Assembly: GCF_003253565.1 (NCBI RefSeq)
Contig: NZ_QKUF01000023.1
Span: forward strand, 1-64,000
Length of the DNA: 64,000 nt
Direction of reading: 5' to 3'
Source of the DNA: Thermosporothrix hazakensis
GTDB taxonomy: Bacteria > Chloroflexota > Ktedonobacteria > Ktedonobacterales > Ktedonobacteraceae
Shown: piece by piece, positions 32,939-42,433 of the stretch
Numbering within the stretch: the stretch's first letter is position 1
Layout of the letters: the number at the start of each line of letters is the position of its first letter
The notes under the pieces: model-generated
The model's input: the letters and a program-made list of their open reading frames with translations, nothing else
Told to the model about the DNA's origin: nothing
Database searches by the model: none
Translations under genes and position numbers: made by a program

Positions 32939-35455
32939 ATGACTGAACAGAATAGAGAGAAAAAGAACAGCCAGCCAGAGATGTTCTTTGATAAGGAAGA
33001 TCCGTCGCTGCTGATGCGCCCGGAGTTGCGGCAGGGAAGCCGTCCGGGGGATATGCGGGTGCGGATCGTGCTTCCTCATCAGCATGCGTTTCGGCGGTTG
33101 CACTATGGAGTGCTTGAAGCAACCGAGGAAACAGAGGAACCGCATAGCGCCTGGGGATGGCTAAAGCGGATATTCATTGGTCCGCCGCTCCCGACAGCCC
33201 GGGCCGCAACCGAGCGTTTGACGAAAGTAAAGGCGCTTGCCGTGCTCTCTTCCGACGCGATCTCGTCTGTGGCCTACGCGACTGAAGCAATGCTGGCATC
33301 CTTGATCGCGGCGGGCTCGGGCCATCTATGGGTGATGCTGCCGATCAGTTGTATTATCGTCGGCCTGCTGTGCGTTGTGGCGCTCTCCTACCGCCAGACA
33401 ATTCCAGCCTATCCTTCAGGGGGAGGCTCGTATATAGTCGCGAGGGAGAATCTGGGCACAGTGCCCGGGCTTGTCGCTGCGGCCTCGTTGATGATTGACT
33501 ATGTGCTGACAGTCGCGGTGAGCGTTTCGGCAGGAGTGCTCTCGCTTGCGACTCTGTTTCCTATCCTGTCATCGGCTTTTGATATCGTCAGTATCGATGT
33601 GACGCTGATTATCCTGATTACGATCATTAACCTGCGTGGGATCCGCCAATCCGGTTCCATCTTCGCCGCGCCGACCTACCTGTTTATCGGGAGCGCGTTG
33701 CTGATGATTGTGGTTGGCGTGGTCAAATCCTTTGTAATTGAACAGCGCCCCTTGATCGGGCCGTTTCCGTATGTTGCGGCGGTCGAACCACTATCGCTTT
33801 TTCTGATCCTGAAATCCTTCTCTGCTGGTTGTTCGGCAATGACCGGCGTAGAAGCGATCTCGAACGGTATCCCGGCCTTTAAGAAACCCGAAACGCGCAA
33901 CGCGTCGATTACGCTGACCTGGATGGCGATCATTCTGGGCGGGCTTTTCCTCGGGATTACAGCGCTCACGATGGCTTATCGGATCGAAGTCAGCCCGACA
34001 GGCAACCCGACCGTTATCGGTCAAATTGCACAGCGGGTGTTCAATGGCCCTCTCTTCTTTTTTTACCCGATTTTCCAGATCGCGACGCTGCTGATCCTGG
34101 CGCTGGCTGCCAACACCAGCTACTCTGATTTCCCGCGGCTGGCTTCCCTGCTGGCGCGAGACCTGTTCTTACCTCATCAGTTTGCCTTTCGTGGTGATCG
34201 TCTGGCCTTCTCGACCGGCATCGTGTTTCTGGCAACGGTTGCCTCGCTGCTCTTAATGGTGTTTGAGGGCGATACGACGTCCCTGATTAACCTCTATGCG
34301 GTCGGCGTCTTTATCTCGTTTACGCTCTCGCAAAGCGGGATGGTTCGTCACTGGTGGGTGCGGCGTCACAGTGATCGTCACTGGCTGCATCACATGCTGA
34401 TGAATGGTCTCGGGGCCAGCGTGACGCTGCTGGTTGCGCTGGTGATCAGTGTGACGAAGTTTCTGGCAGGGGCCTGGATCGTCGTCGTCTGTATTCCGCT
34501 GTTTGTCTGGCTGTTTCTCAGCATTCGTCAGCATTACCTGCGTGTTCAGCGAGAACGCACCACAGAGATTCCGCTTCGGCCTAAGACGCTCAGTCATCGC
34601 TTTATTGTTCCTGTGATGGCGTTAGATGCGATCTCGCAATACTGTGTGTCATATGCTCGCTCGATCACGCCGCAGGTCACGGCGGTCCATGTGGCGTTTG
34701 ACAGGAAGCGAGCCGCCGCCTTATCTGAGTGCTGGAACACGTGGCAGAGCTCGTTGAGCGAGGATGAGCGCGTTCCCCTGTCTCTGGTTGAACCAGCCTG
34801 CCATTCGTTTTCACGCTGTTTGCTTGCCTACCTGGAGCAACTGCAAGCGCAGTATCCCAACGATACGCTGACGGTCGTCTTGCACGAATCGGATGCTCTC
34901 TCTTTCCGAGAACGGCTGCATCATCATCTGGATATCCTGGCAGTGAAGGGAGCGCTCTATTCGAGCCCGGACATTGTGGTCACCGATATCATGCCACCTC
35001 AGCAGTGTGAGCCAGTACGCCCGGAGCAGTTTTCGCACCGTTTTATCGTGCCTGTCACGGGACTGGACCGGAGCACGCTGCAATGTCTGGCCTATGCTCG
35101 CTCGATCTGTTCACCGGTGACAGCGGTTCATGTCGGGGTTGAGGAGCAAGATATTGAGGAGATACGAGATAGCTGGCTCCAACTGCAACGCTACCTCTCG
35201 CAGGAGGAAGAAACGCGGCTGGTCGTGATCGAGTCCCCATATCGGTCGCTGGTGCATCCGCTGCTTGCCTACGTCGATACGTTGCGTGAACTCTATCCGA
35301 CAGATACGTTTACTGTGATTCTACCAAAGTTTGTTGTAGAGCACTGGTGGGAATACCCGTTGCACAATCAGACCGCTTTTCGGATCAAAAAGGCGCTCCA
35401 GACGCGGCCTGGCATTGTTGTGACAACCATTCCTCGCTTTGTGCCACGAGATTGA
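32939..35455 (+). CDS. KimA-like APC-superfamily K+ transporter with duplicated C-terminal domain
   Basis: 838 residues. A cytoplasmic N-terminus leads into ERLTKVKALAVLSSDAISSV, the signature of KimA/YdaO proton-coupled potassium importers, then about 12 transmembrane helices (residues 100-535) with PAYPSGGGSYIVARENLG. KimA is about 607 residues. Here the tail is longer and repeated: SHRFIVPVMALDAISQYCVS at about 551 and SHRFIVPVTGLDRSTLQCLA at about 697, each leading to a Usp-like alpha/beta unit (VTAVHV). In KimA the tail binds c-di-AMP, so two units may form an intramolecular dimer. AGAGGA precedes ATG at 32939. Confidence 0.82.
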   Translation: MTEQNREKKNSQPEMFFDKEDPSLLMRPELRQGSRPGDMRVRIVLPHQHAFRRLHYGVLEATEETEEPHSAWGWLKRIFIGPPLPTARAATERLTKVKALAVLSSDAISSVAYATEAMLASLIAAGSGHLWVMLPISCIIVGLLCVVALSYRQTIPAYPSGGGSYIVARENLGTVPGLVAAASLMIDYVLTVAVSVSAGVLSLATLFPILSSAFDIVSIDVTLIILITIINLRGIRQSGSIFAAPTYLFIGSALLMIVVGVVKSFVIEQRPLIGPFPYVAAVEPLSLFLILKSFSAGCSAMTGVEAISNGIPAFKKPETRNASITLTWMAIILGGLFLGITALTMAYRIEVSPTGNPTVIGQIAQRVFNGPLFFFYPIFQIATLLILALAANTSYSDFPRLASLLARDLFLPHQFAFRGDRLAFSTGIVFLATVASLLLMVFEGDTTSLINLYAVGVFISFTLSQSGMVRHWWVRRHSDRHWLHHMLMNGLGASVTLLVALVISVTKFLAGAWIVVVCIPLFVWLFLSIRQHYLRVQRERTTEIPLRPKTLSHRFIVPVMALDAISQYCVSYARSITPQVTAVHVAFDRKRAAALSECWNTWQSSLSEDERVPLSLVEPACHSFSRCLLAYLEQLQAQYPNDTLTVVLHESDALSFRERLHHHLDILAVKGALYSSPDIVVTDIMPPQQCEPVRPEQFSHRFIVPVTGLDRSTLQCLAYARSICSPVTAVHVGVEEQDIEEIRDSWLQLQRYLSQEEETRLVVIESPYRSLVHPLLAYVDTLRELYPTDTFTVILPKFVVEHWWEYPLHNQTAFRIKKALQTRPGIVVTTIPRFVPRD

Positions 35456-35670
35456 AAACGGCTTCTCCGTAGCGCTTCTCTGGCAGCTTCACCGGATACA
35501 TCGGCGAGGCTGCCTTTTTTCTCGAACGTGGAAACACGCCTTTCTCTCTGCGAAGCTGGCCGGTTGCCAGGCGTGAGAAAAGAGTGTATGCTTGTCATGT
35601 AGATGTCCCGCTTTCTTCCTCTTTTTCCTGAGTTTCTCTGTTCTGTTGTCTTTTTGTGATAGGGAGACAT

Positions 35671-36465
35671 ATGCAAGTATTATGTTCAATGAGAGCTTTT
35701 ACCTGTACATCTGATCCGCTCAGTCATGAAGCTATTGTGCGCTATGGCCCCACATTGGATGCAGATGGGCTGGAAGTGATTTTCTATCCGCGCTGGTATC
35801 AGGATATACAGCGCGTCGCTCGTTTCCTGCGGTCCAGTGCGCTGGTGTTTCCGGTGCTTCACGCTGAAAAAAGTATCGGTGACTGTTTTGGATGCAGTGA
35901 TACAGGCCAGATGGGAGTGCAGCGCTTTGAGCAGAATTGCCTCTTCGCGCAGTTGCTTGGTGTACGTACAGTGGTACTCCATTTATGGGGAATGCCGTTT
36001 TCCGATAGACAGTTAGAGCTGAATTTGCGGCTCCTTCCGCGTTGTCTCGATCTTGCTGAGCAGTATGGGCTTGTGCTGGCTATCGAGACGATTCCCTGCA
36101 CCTATGCGGACCCACTGACCAATGTCAAGCGCGTGGTTGACCACGATCCTCGCGCTGCTCTGGCTACGGAGTTTCTGGCGTGACATCGTCAGCTCGATGC
36201 TGTTTTTAGCGCCTCATAGCTCTGGCGGACAAAGTTGGTATGCCATGTGCATCTGAAAGATTATGCCTGTCATCTGAAGGTGCGGCAGTATCTCCATCCA
36301 GGGGAGGGACAGATTGATTTTCGGCGCTTTGTGCAGCAATTGCGCGAGGCCGGATTTGATGGCGCTTTGAGCCTGGAAGCACGAGCCATCGATCAGCGGA
36401 ACGAGGTTGAAGTTGCGCGGCTTCAACACAGTCTCCACTATATAAGGAGCTTGCTGAGGGATTAA
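35671..36465 (+). pseudogene. Sugar-phosphate isomerase/epimerase-like TIM barrel with two in-frame stops
   Basis: ATG 35671 follows AGGGAG. Residues 1-170 give an AP-endonuclease-2/xylose-isomerase-type barrel: DADGLEVIFYPRWY, FPVLHAEKSIG, VRTVVLHLWGMPF, VLAIETIPCTYADPL (metal-binding Glu). A TGA at 36181 and a TAG at 36217 then interrupt the same frame, which continues as VCHVHLKDYACH, GEGQIDFRRFVQQLREAGFDG and LSLEARAID to a natural stop at 36465. The sequence after the stops contains conserved metal ligands (His in HVHLKD, Glu in LSLEA), so the truncated product would be inactive. No frameshift is needed, so sequencing indels do not explain it. Confidence 0.8.
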
Positions 36466-36640
36466 TGACCTCTGCCTGGATGCTTTTCTTTCTTCTCCTC
36501 GTAATAGGTAGGATTGTGGCATGAATATATACCTCAATCCTCTTTTTCTTGTCCTCTTTGGTTTTGTGTTGTTTCAAAATAATGTGTTATTCATTTTTTA
36601 TAGTTTTTAATTTACTATTTTGCATTTAAAACAAGTTATA
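36466..36640. other. Markedly AT-rich upstream region
   Basis: From about 36530 to 36700 the base composition is far more AT-rich than elsewhere in the window, directly upstream of the secreted-protein promoter. It resembles an UP element or imported DNA. No gene seen. Confidence 0.5.
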
Positions 36641-36669
36641 TTGACTTTTGTAATATTTATGTTTATACT
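36641..36669 (+). promoter_or_regulatory. Near-consensus promoter of the secreted protein gene
   Basis: TTGACT (36641-36646), exactly 17 bases, TATACT (36664-36669), within AT-rich DNA. The predicted start gives a leader of about 85 bases. Confidence 0.7.
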
Positions 36670-36758
36670 TACTAATGCTAGCAAAATTACTTTCAAGCAT
36701 GGATGTATCCAGGACTCTATTTTGTGTTTTTTGCGCAGAAAACAGGGAGGTTATTTTT

Positions 36759-37244
36759 ATGTTTCAAAAGCATATCCGCCCGCTGCTGGTGGCTTTGTTG
36801 GTTGCTTTTCTGGCACTTACGTTGACCTTTTCCTCTGTGCCGGGGGCCCATGCGGCATCGCTTCGTCCTCACCTGCCAGCTTGTTACAATGCGAGTACCT
36901 GTGATAACACCGATCCGAATAGCGTCCAGGGGCTCGATGGTGCTGCTTGCGGCAGTAATGCCTATACAGTGACAGAGAAGTATGGTGGTGGAAAGACGAT
37001 TTCGCTGCGATTTAGCCGGAACTGTAAAACAAACTGGGCGCGCTTCACAAATAGCCTCTATATCCTGGGGTGGAGTCTGTGGGTTGAGCGAAGAAATGCG
37101 AATGGCTCTGTGACTCGCTCAAATGTATATAGTAGTTGGGGGACTACGGGTGGTTCCTGGAGTGACCAGCTCTATACCGATACACTTGCAGCGAGAGCCT
37201 GTGTCTCCTTAGCTGATGGAGATTGGTGTACTGACTGGGTCTAG
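36759..37244 (+). CDS. Secreted DUF2690-type protein
   Basis: 161 residues. A Sec signal peptide (residues 1-32: HIRP, long hydrophobic core, PGAHA|AS cleavage) is clear. The mature part has CYNASTCDNTDPNSVQGLDG, a Cys near 48, the ISLRFSRNCKTNWARF core and a final pair of Cys. This matches DUF2690, a family of small secreted proteins of Gram-positive-type bacteria with unknown function. Several cysteines suggest disulfides. ATG at 36759 follows GGGAGG. Its own strong promoter and terminator suggest high independent expression. Confidence 0.85.
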   Translation: MFQKHIRPLLVALLVAFLALTLTFSSVPGAHAASLRPHLPACYNASTCDNTDPNSVQGLDGAACGSNAYTVTEKYGGGKTISLRFSRNCKTNWARFTNSLYILGWSLWVERRNANGSVTRSNVYSSWGTTGGSWSDQLYTDTLAARACVSLADGDWCTDWV

Positions 37245-37311
37245 GACCTCTCTCCTGCTCGGGAGAATTTTTCCGTGTGACAAGAGAGAAATGCTCTGGA
37301 ACGACAAGAGG

Positions 37312-37340
37312 GTGAGAAGAATCATTCTTCTCACTCTCTC
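37312..37340 (+). terminator. Terminator of the DUF2690 gene
   Basis: GTGAGAAGAAT (37312-37322), one-base centre, ATTCTTCTCAC (37324-37334): an 11-bp near-continuous palindrome followed by a pyrimidine tract. Confidence 0.65.
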
Positions 37341-37444
37341 CTTTGAATAAGAAAAAGGGCATAATATTCTCCTAAGCTGCTATCTGCAAGAGACATATCT
37401 GCTACAATAAGGGAAAATACATTTGCTTGAAAGGAGATACGCTA

Positions 37445-38455
37445 TTGAACGGGAATCTTTTTCAGCCTCCCCCTGCTCAAGGATTTCATCCGCCGATGGC
37501 TTCCTTCTCGGTTGCGGCTCCCTCCCCTTCCAACCAGTTTCCTATTACGCTGACGAAAGTCTCCCGGAAGTATGGGAAGAAATGGGCGCTCAAGGATGTC
37601 TCACTGACGATTGAGCCGGGAGTCTTCGGGTTGCTCGGTCGTAATGGAGCAGGCAAAACGACTCTGCTCAACATGCTGGCAACTCTGCTAGAACCCACCT
37701 CTGGTACCATCACGATTGGTCCATATGAGAGCCGTCGTCAGCGCTGGCAGATTCGCTCGCTGCTTGGCTTTCTGCCCCAGGAACAGGGCTTCTATCCGCA
37801 ACTGACGGTGCGCGAGACGCTTCGTTACATGGCAGAGCTGCAAGGACTGACCCGGATCTCGACGCATGTTGACGAGGCGCTTGAAGCGGTCAATCTGCGG
37901 GATCGCGCCCGTTCGCGTGTGGGGTCGCTCAGTGGAGGCATGCGCCGCCGTCTCGGGCTGGCTGTGGCTCTCCTGGGCAAGCCACCGGTCATCATTGTGG
38001 ATGAGCCAACGACGGGCCTTGATCCGGTGGAGCAGCAGCGCTTTCGGATGCTGCTTGGCACGCTTGGCGCACAGGGCGGACAGACTATTCTGCTCTCAAC
38101 GCATATCGTGGGCGATGTGGCAACGGTTGCGGGACGGCTGGCGGTGCTGGAAAAGGGACAGCTTCTCTTTCAGGGCTCGGTGAGTGAGCTGGCACAACTG
38201 GCCCGAGGAAGGTGCTGGCTCTGGCGTACCACACTGGAACAGGTGAATGCGCTGCGGCGGAGCGGTCAGCTTCTGGTGGCTTCGCTCACGCCGATTACCG
38301 ATGGGAGTGCCGCACCGAATGAGGTGATTGCTCGTGTGGAGGGTCCGCGCCCTTCGCCCTTTGCGATACCCGCTGAACCCACCCTTGAGGATGGCTACTT
38401 CTTATTGATAGGAGCGACGACGTTGTATGAAGAACAGCATGTCTCTGAAGGCTGA
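37445..38455 (+). CDS. ABC transporter ATP-binding protein
   Basis: 336 residues. The start is TTG at 37445 because AAAGGAGAT lies seven bases upstream; no ATG nearby has a site. Domains in order: a Pro-rich N-terminal tail (1-30), Walker A GLLGRNGAGKTT, Q-loop LLGFLPQEQG, signature SLSGGMRRR, Walker [14 protein letters not shown], and H-loop LLSTHI. The C-terminal 80 residues form an accessory domain. The next gene starts 29 bases before its end, so translation is coupled. It energises the exporter formed with the two following permeases. Confidence 0.92.
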   Translation: MNGNLFQPPPAQGFHPPMASFSVAAPSPSNQFPITLTKVSRKYGKKWALKDVSLTIEPGVFGLLGRNGAGKTTLLNMLATLLEPTSGTITIGPYESRRQRWQIRSLLGFLPQEQGFYPQLTVRETLRYMAELQGLTRISTHVDEALEAVNLRDRARSRVGSLSGGMRRRLGLAVALLGKPPVIIVDEPTTGLDPVEQQRFRMLLGTLGAQGGQTILLSTHIVGDVATVAGRLAVLEKGQLLFQGSVSELAQLARGRCWLWRTTLEQVNALRRSGQLLVASLTPITDGSAAPNEVIARVEGPRPSPFAIPAEPTLEDGYFLLIGATTLYEEQHVSEG

Positions 38456-40784
38456 GCGCGCACATCGCGTGCGTGGTCCGCTGCTTCACGCCAGAAATCT
38501 TCTCTCTGTCTGTCGGTATGAGATTCGGCTACAATTGAGTTCTGTGGCAAGCTGGCTCTGCGCCCTGATCATCTGCCTCTATATGGGCGTGATAAACTGG
38601 AATATGAGCCATAACCCTGATATGGAATACTATCAAGAAACGGTCCGGCAGGGAACAGGCGCCCTCGGTATTCTGCTGTTTCTGCTTCCGTTTCTCTGCT
38701 TACTGCTCTTTCGGCGTGATCGACAACGCAAGATTACCGCACTGCTCTGGACGCGTCCGCTCTCAACAACAAGCTATGTGGTAGGTAAGTGGCTGGCAAT
38801 CTCCCTGTTGTCCTGTCTGATTGGCTGGTTGGCGCTGCTTGTTGGCTGGATGATGTTTTGCGTGGTCCTGAAAACGGTTGTCTCGCTTGATCCCTGGTTG
38901 CTGCTGGCCGCAATCTATGCTGTCCGTATTCCTCTGGTTGTCGGAGTTGCGCTTTTTGGTATCTGCCTTGCGCCCTTCCCGCTGCTTGGCGTTGTGCTTA
39001 CCTCTGCTCTGGTCATCTATCACTTTCTCTTCTCTGTGCATTCGATGCTCGACCCGCTGAACCTGACCGCTACCACGCTTTATTATTCGGGAAGCATCGG
39101 CACAGGGCCAGATGGGGCACTGCTCTGGGCACAAACTGGCGTGATGGCCGGGTTGGCGCTGGCGGCGCTGGCGTTAGCGGTGCTGTGCTTCCCCTTGCGT
39201 GAGCCACAGGCAATGGCGCGGCTCGGTGATCGTCTGATGCCGTTGGTGCTCCTGGTGCTGTGTGTGGCGCTCCTGGTGCCAGGCTTGCTGAATATACAGC
39301 AAACGAGTGCCTCATATCGAAGTTTGGGGAAGAATCCTGTTGAGCCGGTTGCCGCGCGTGTATCTCAGTTTCATGTCTCGGCAACGATTGACCCGAAGGC
39401 CGGGACCATCGATGGCACCAGCACGTTTACGGTGACGCCAGAACGGGGCGGTCTGACCTCGTTTCCATTCGCTTTGAATCGAGGTTTGACGATTCAACAG
39501 CTCACACAGGGATCAGCTTCACTCCCATTTCACTCTTCTGCCGGCTGGACGCAGGTTGAGCTTGCCCATACGCCTGCTGCCAAAGGAGAGCCGATTACCC
39601 TGACTGTGCACTATCGTGGTTCGCTGGTTTTTGGACGCAATGTATATGGGATGACAGGAGGCGGCAAGCAGGCAGATTCTGTGAACCCTCTTCCCTTTAT
39701 GAGCTATATCGGGCAGGGGCTTGCGTTTCTGGAAGGCGCTGGCTCAAACTGGTATCCGCTGCTCTGGACGCAAGAGGCCGTACAGCAGGCATTCCGCTTG
39801 CCACTTGATACGCTGCATGTTCGCTTTCCGGCCTCCTATCAGGTGTTGAGCTCCCTGGGGACAGTGCGGCGCTCGGCGGATGGACAGTGGCTTGAAGTGG
39901 TGCAGCAGACACGCATGCGTTTTCCCGATGCTGCCATTGCGGCCCTGGCTGACGCTCAGCAACGCTCGTTTGATCAGGCGACGCTCTTCTATCGTGCTTC
40001 CTTTATGCAGATGCAGTCGGAGCAGATCTATAAGGCGTATGTGCGGCAACTGACCGCGCTCGATCGTTGGTTAGCGCCCGACAAGCAGAAAGAGCAGCAT
40101 TGGGATGTCGTTGTTGTGCCGTTCCTGGAAACTCCATTGATCGGTCAGGGATTGGCCTTCGTTCCAGAGTCAAGAGTGCTTTTTGTGCCTGGCCCGCTGA
40201 CTGCTTCTTTTGTCTATCGAAAAGCAGGAGACTCTATTGCTGTAAAGTGGTGGTGGAATAGAATAATGCCAGAAATGCAGTATACTGCAACAAGAGGCGA
40301 TGAAAGTCTTCAGAATCCAGAACCTACTTTTATGCTTACAGGAAATTCGAGAATAAATACTATGCTTTCGGGATATAGTGCGACAGTGACAACCGATCAA
40401 GTGCTTGGCAATGGCTACCTGCAAAAAGCAATGGATGTCTGCCAGCGCTTTCATGAAAATACCCTGCCGGGTGCTGGCCAGTTTAAAGATCCTGCCCTCA
40501 CAAACAAGCTCCAGAAGGAGATGAAGGATCTGGGCATAGAGATGTGTGATTCGAGTGCCCTCTATCTCTATCGTGTACAGCAGGAGATCGGACATGAGAA
40601 GCTGACCCGGTTTCTTCAGCAGTATGGGCAGCAGCCAGGGGAGAAAAAAACGCTCGATTTCCTTCAGCAGCTTGGACAGTACATCGGGCGGGATATTACG
40701 CGTGAAGCTGGTCCCTACATTTGTTCGGGGAGATCAGCAAGTAAGGAGAGTACGGACCCGCTGCAATGCGTGCGTAACGAATAG
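38427..40784 (+). CDS. ABC permease fused to M1-peptidase-like ectodomain
   Basis: 785 residues. Residues 25-300 have six to seven hydrophobic helices of an ABC-2-type permease, with RRDRQRKITALLWTRPLSTT as the coupling region. After a last helix (about 265-290), residues 300-785 are extracytoplasmic. They begin RVSQFHVSATIDPKAGTIDG, the N-terminal beta saddle of M1 aminopeptidases (as in many membrane-anchored M1 proteins), and LTVHYRGSLVFG. No HExxH zinc motif is present. The corresponding region instead carries FVPESRVLFVPGPLTAS and WWWNRIM. It is probably a non-catalytic binding domain for the exported substrate. Confidence 0.78.
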   Translation: MKNSMSLKAERAHRVRGPLLHARNLLSVCRYEIRLQLSSVASWLCALIICLYMGVINWNMSHNPDMEYYQETVRQGTGALGILLFLLPFLCLLLFRRDRQRKITALLWTRPLSTTSYVVGKWLAISLLSCLIGWLALLVGWMMFCVVLKTVVSLDPWLLLAAIYAVRIPLVVGVALFGICLAPFPLLGVVLTSALVIYHFLFSVHSMLDPLNLTATTLYYSGSIGTGPDGALLWAQTGVMAGLALAALALAVLCFPLREPQAMARLGDRLMPLVLLVLCVALLVPGLLNIQQTSASYRSLGKNPVEPVAARVSQFHVSATIDPKAGTIDGTSTFTVTPERGGLTSFPFALNRGLTIQQLTQGSASLPFHSSAGWTQVELAHTPAAKGEPITLTVHYRGSLVFGRNVYGMTGGGKQADSVNPLPFMSYIGQGLAFLEGAGSNWYPLLWTQEAVQQAFRLPLDTLHVRFPASYQVLSSLGTVRRSADGQWLEVVQQTRMRFPDAAIAALADAQQRSFDQATLFYRASFMQMQSEQIYKAYVRQLTALDRWLAPDKQKEQHWDVVVVPFLETPLIGQGLAFVPESRVLFVPGPLTASFVYRKAGDSIAVKWWWNRIMPEMQYTATRGDESLQNPEPTFMLTGNSRINTMLSGYSATVTTDQVLGNGYLQKAMDVCQRFHENTLPGAGQFKDPALTNKLQKEMKDLGIEMCDSSALYLYRVQQEIGHEKLTRFLQQYGQQPGEKKTLDFLQQLGQYIGRDITREAGPYICSGRSASKESTDPLQCVRNE

Positions 40785-40795
40785 GAGTGCTTGCA

Positions 40796-41632
40796 ATGCT
40801 TCATACACCTGTCTCACCGCTGACGCCCGGGCGCCTCTTCAGAGCGAAGACGCTATGGTATGAATTGCGCTGGTCTGTAGGATGGAGCTGGCTGGTCCCC
40901 TTGCTCCTGATCGTGGGCTCGTTGGCGCTTGCTCGCCTGACCTATGTCCCTCTCTATATGCAACGGCAAGCTGATGGTCCGCCATTAACTGCCGAGCAAA
41001 TAGCCGCGTTTCAGGAAAAAGACCCCGGCCCTGATTATGTGGTGGCACTCCGCAATGACCTTGAGCGGTTTCTTCCACCCCTATCGCTCTTTCTCACGCT
41101 TGGTCTGTTGGCTCGTGAATGGCAACAGGGAACGCTGGCGCAGTTAGCGCTCCGGCGTCCTTCGCTGGTCGTGCTGTTCGGGCGCCTCTGTATTGTCCTG
41201 CTCTATCTGGTGATCTTGATGTTGCTTGCCTCCTGGGGTGCCTATTCGCTGCTGCGCAAGCCGCCGGCGGATGTCACCGTGCTGACGAGCATGTGGGAGA
41301 TGCTGAGAACAGTGTTCCCCTCGATGCTCCTGCTGATTGCGATCGGGCTCTGTACCGTCCATCTGACCGTGAGCAGTATTGCCGGATACCTGCTTCCTGT
41401 GGCCCTCTGGCTTATCAACCTGCTTGCCTGCCAGTTTATGACAAGTGGGGGACAGAAGCATGATGTGGTGCTCTACCTGCTGTTTGGCTGGTACTATCAT
41501 GATCAGGCGCTCAATCCTGATAACTGGTGGATTGGCAAGTTGATTTTGCTGGTGGTGGCGCTGGTGCTGCTCGGGTTGCAGCTTCCCCTTGTGCGACAGG
41601 AGGCCCGCTTTATTCGCAATACCGGTGATTGA
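40796..41632 (+). CDS. ABC-2 type permease subunit
   Basis: 278 residues, six hydrophobic helices. A short cytoplasmic start leads into SWLVPLLLIVGSLALARL, an extracellular loop with ERFLPPL, then LLAREWQQGTLAQLALRRPS, the charged coupling helix of ABC-2 permeases, and further membrane helices to the end. I chose ATG 40796 with TAGGAG upstream; GTG 40787 is possible. It is the third gene of the ABC operon and pairs with the large permease. Cargo unknown. Confidence 0.82.
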   Translation: MLHTPVSPLTPGRLFRAKTLWYELRWSVGWSWLVPLLLIVGSLALARLTYVPLYMQRQADGPPLTAEQIAAFQEKDPGPDYVVALRNDLERFLPPLSLFLTLGLLAREWQQGTLAQLALRRPSLVVLFGRLCIVLLYLVILMLLASWGAYSLLRKPPADVTVLTSMWEMLRTVFPSMLLLIAIGLCTVHLTVSSIAGYLLPVALWLINLLACQFMTSGGQKHDVVLYLLFGWYYHDQALNPDNWWIGKLILLVVALVLLGLQLPLVRQEARFIRNTGD

Positions 41633-41730
41633 CACGAAGCCGTGGGTGCTCCTGTTCGCTATGAGCGACAGGAGGACTTGTATACCGGAGAGAGGATAGA
41701 CCAGCCGCGAAGCTGGCCCTATCTTCTCGA

Positions 41731-42012
41731 TCAGCTTTTGTTCCTCTTGGAAAACGCCAGGAGATTGACCCCACAAACAACGAGCATGATGCCCGCGAGC
41801 AGTGATGCCACGATAGACCACGATATATGAAGATATGCCTCACGGAGCACAAAGAGGAGAAACACGACCAAAGGGACGGCGCTGTAGGTCCAGAGAAAGG
41901 TGTTCTCTTTTGTGTTTGCCTCTCCATAACGGACTTGCAAAAACAGGCCAGCAAGAAAGAAAATCAGAAATCCAAAGCCTACATAATATGGGACCTGTTG
42001 CGCTTGTATCAT
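41731..42012 (-). CDS. Small three-helix membrane protein
   Basis: 93 residues, ATG at 42012 with AAGGAG upstream. Hydrophobic helices at about 9-26, 42-58 and 66-84, short positively charged tail SKRNKS. No motif recognised. It is convergent with the ABC operon. Confidence 0.6.
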   Translation of the reverse strand: MIQAQQVPYYVGFGFLIFFLAGLFLQVRYGEANTKENTFLWTYSAVPLVVFLLFVLREAYLHISWSIVASLLAGIMLVVCGVNLLAFSKRNKS

Positions 42013-42433
42013 CCATTTTCTCCTTTGCTGCTACGAGGGGGCCGGATGTTCGTTGTTCTATGCTGAGCCGGAAGCTGCCTTGTGTCTGGATAGCCGTGTC
42101 CAATGGCGGTACTGAAAACATGCGTGCCCGGAAAAAAGACCATTTCAGAATGAATGAACTGGAATATGCCTCTTTTTCATCTAAAAAGGGCTTGCTGTAC
42201 GCTACTCTTGTATACGCATACGGGTGGAATGACGTATCAGTTTCACATGCTCGTCTGCTGGAGATGATCGCTTTTTGAGAGAAGAATACAGGTGAAGCCG
42301 GAGTGAAATGCAGCATTCTCGCTTGTTGTGCAGAAAATCTCAGGGGCCGGGAAAGTGGTCAGTGATGTGGAGGCAGGCTATGAGCCATGCAAAAAAACAC
42401 GCTTCATAGCCCTGCTGTATGACAGATTGGCGC
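42013..42433. other. Intergenic region with a hairpin at 42376-42411
   Basis: No gene. GGCTATGAGC (42376-42385) and GCTTCATAGCC (42401-42411) form an imperfect stem with a T-rich loop on the minus strand, likely the terminator of the lipoprotein gene. Confidence 0.5.

Noticed and set aside
36181-36219. Selenocysteine or pyrrolysine readthrough at in-frame TGA/TAG
   Set aside because: Both stop types occur within 40 bases at unconserved positions and no SECIS-like or pylT context is visible.
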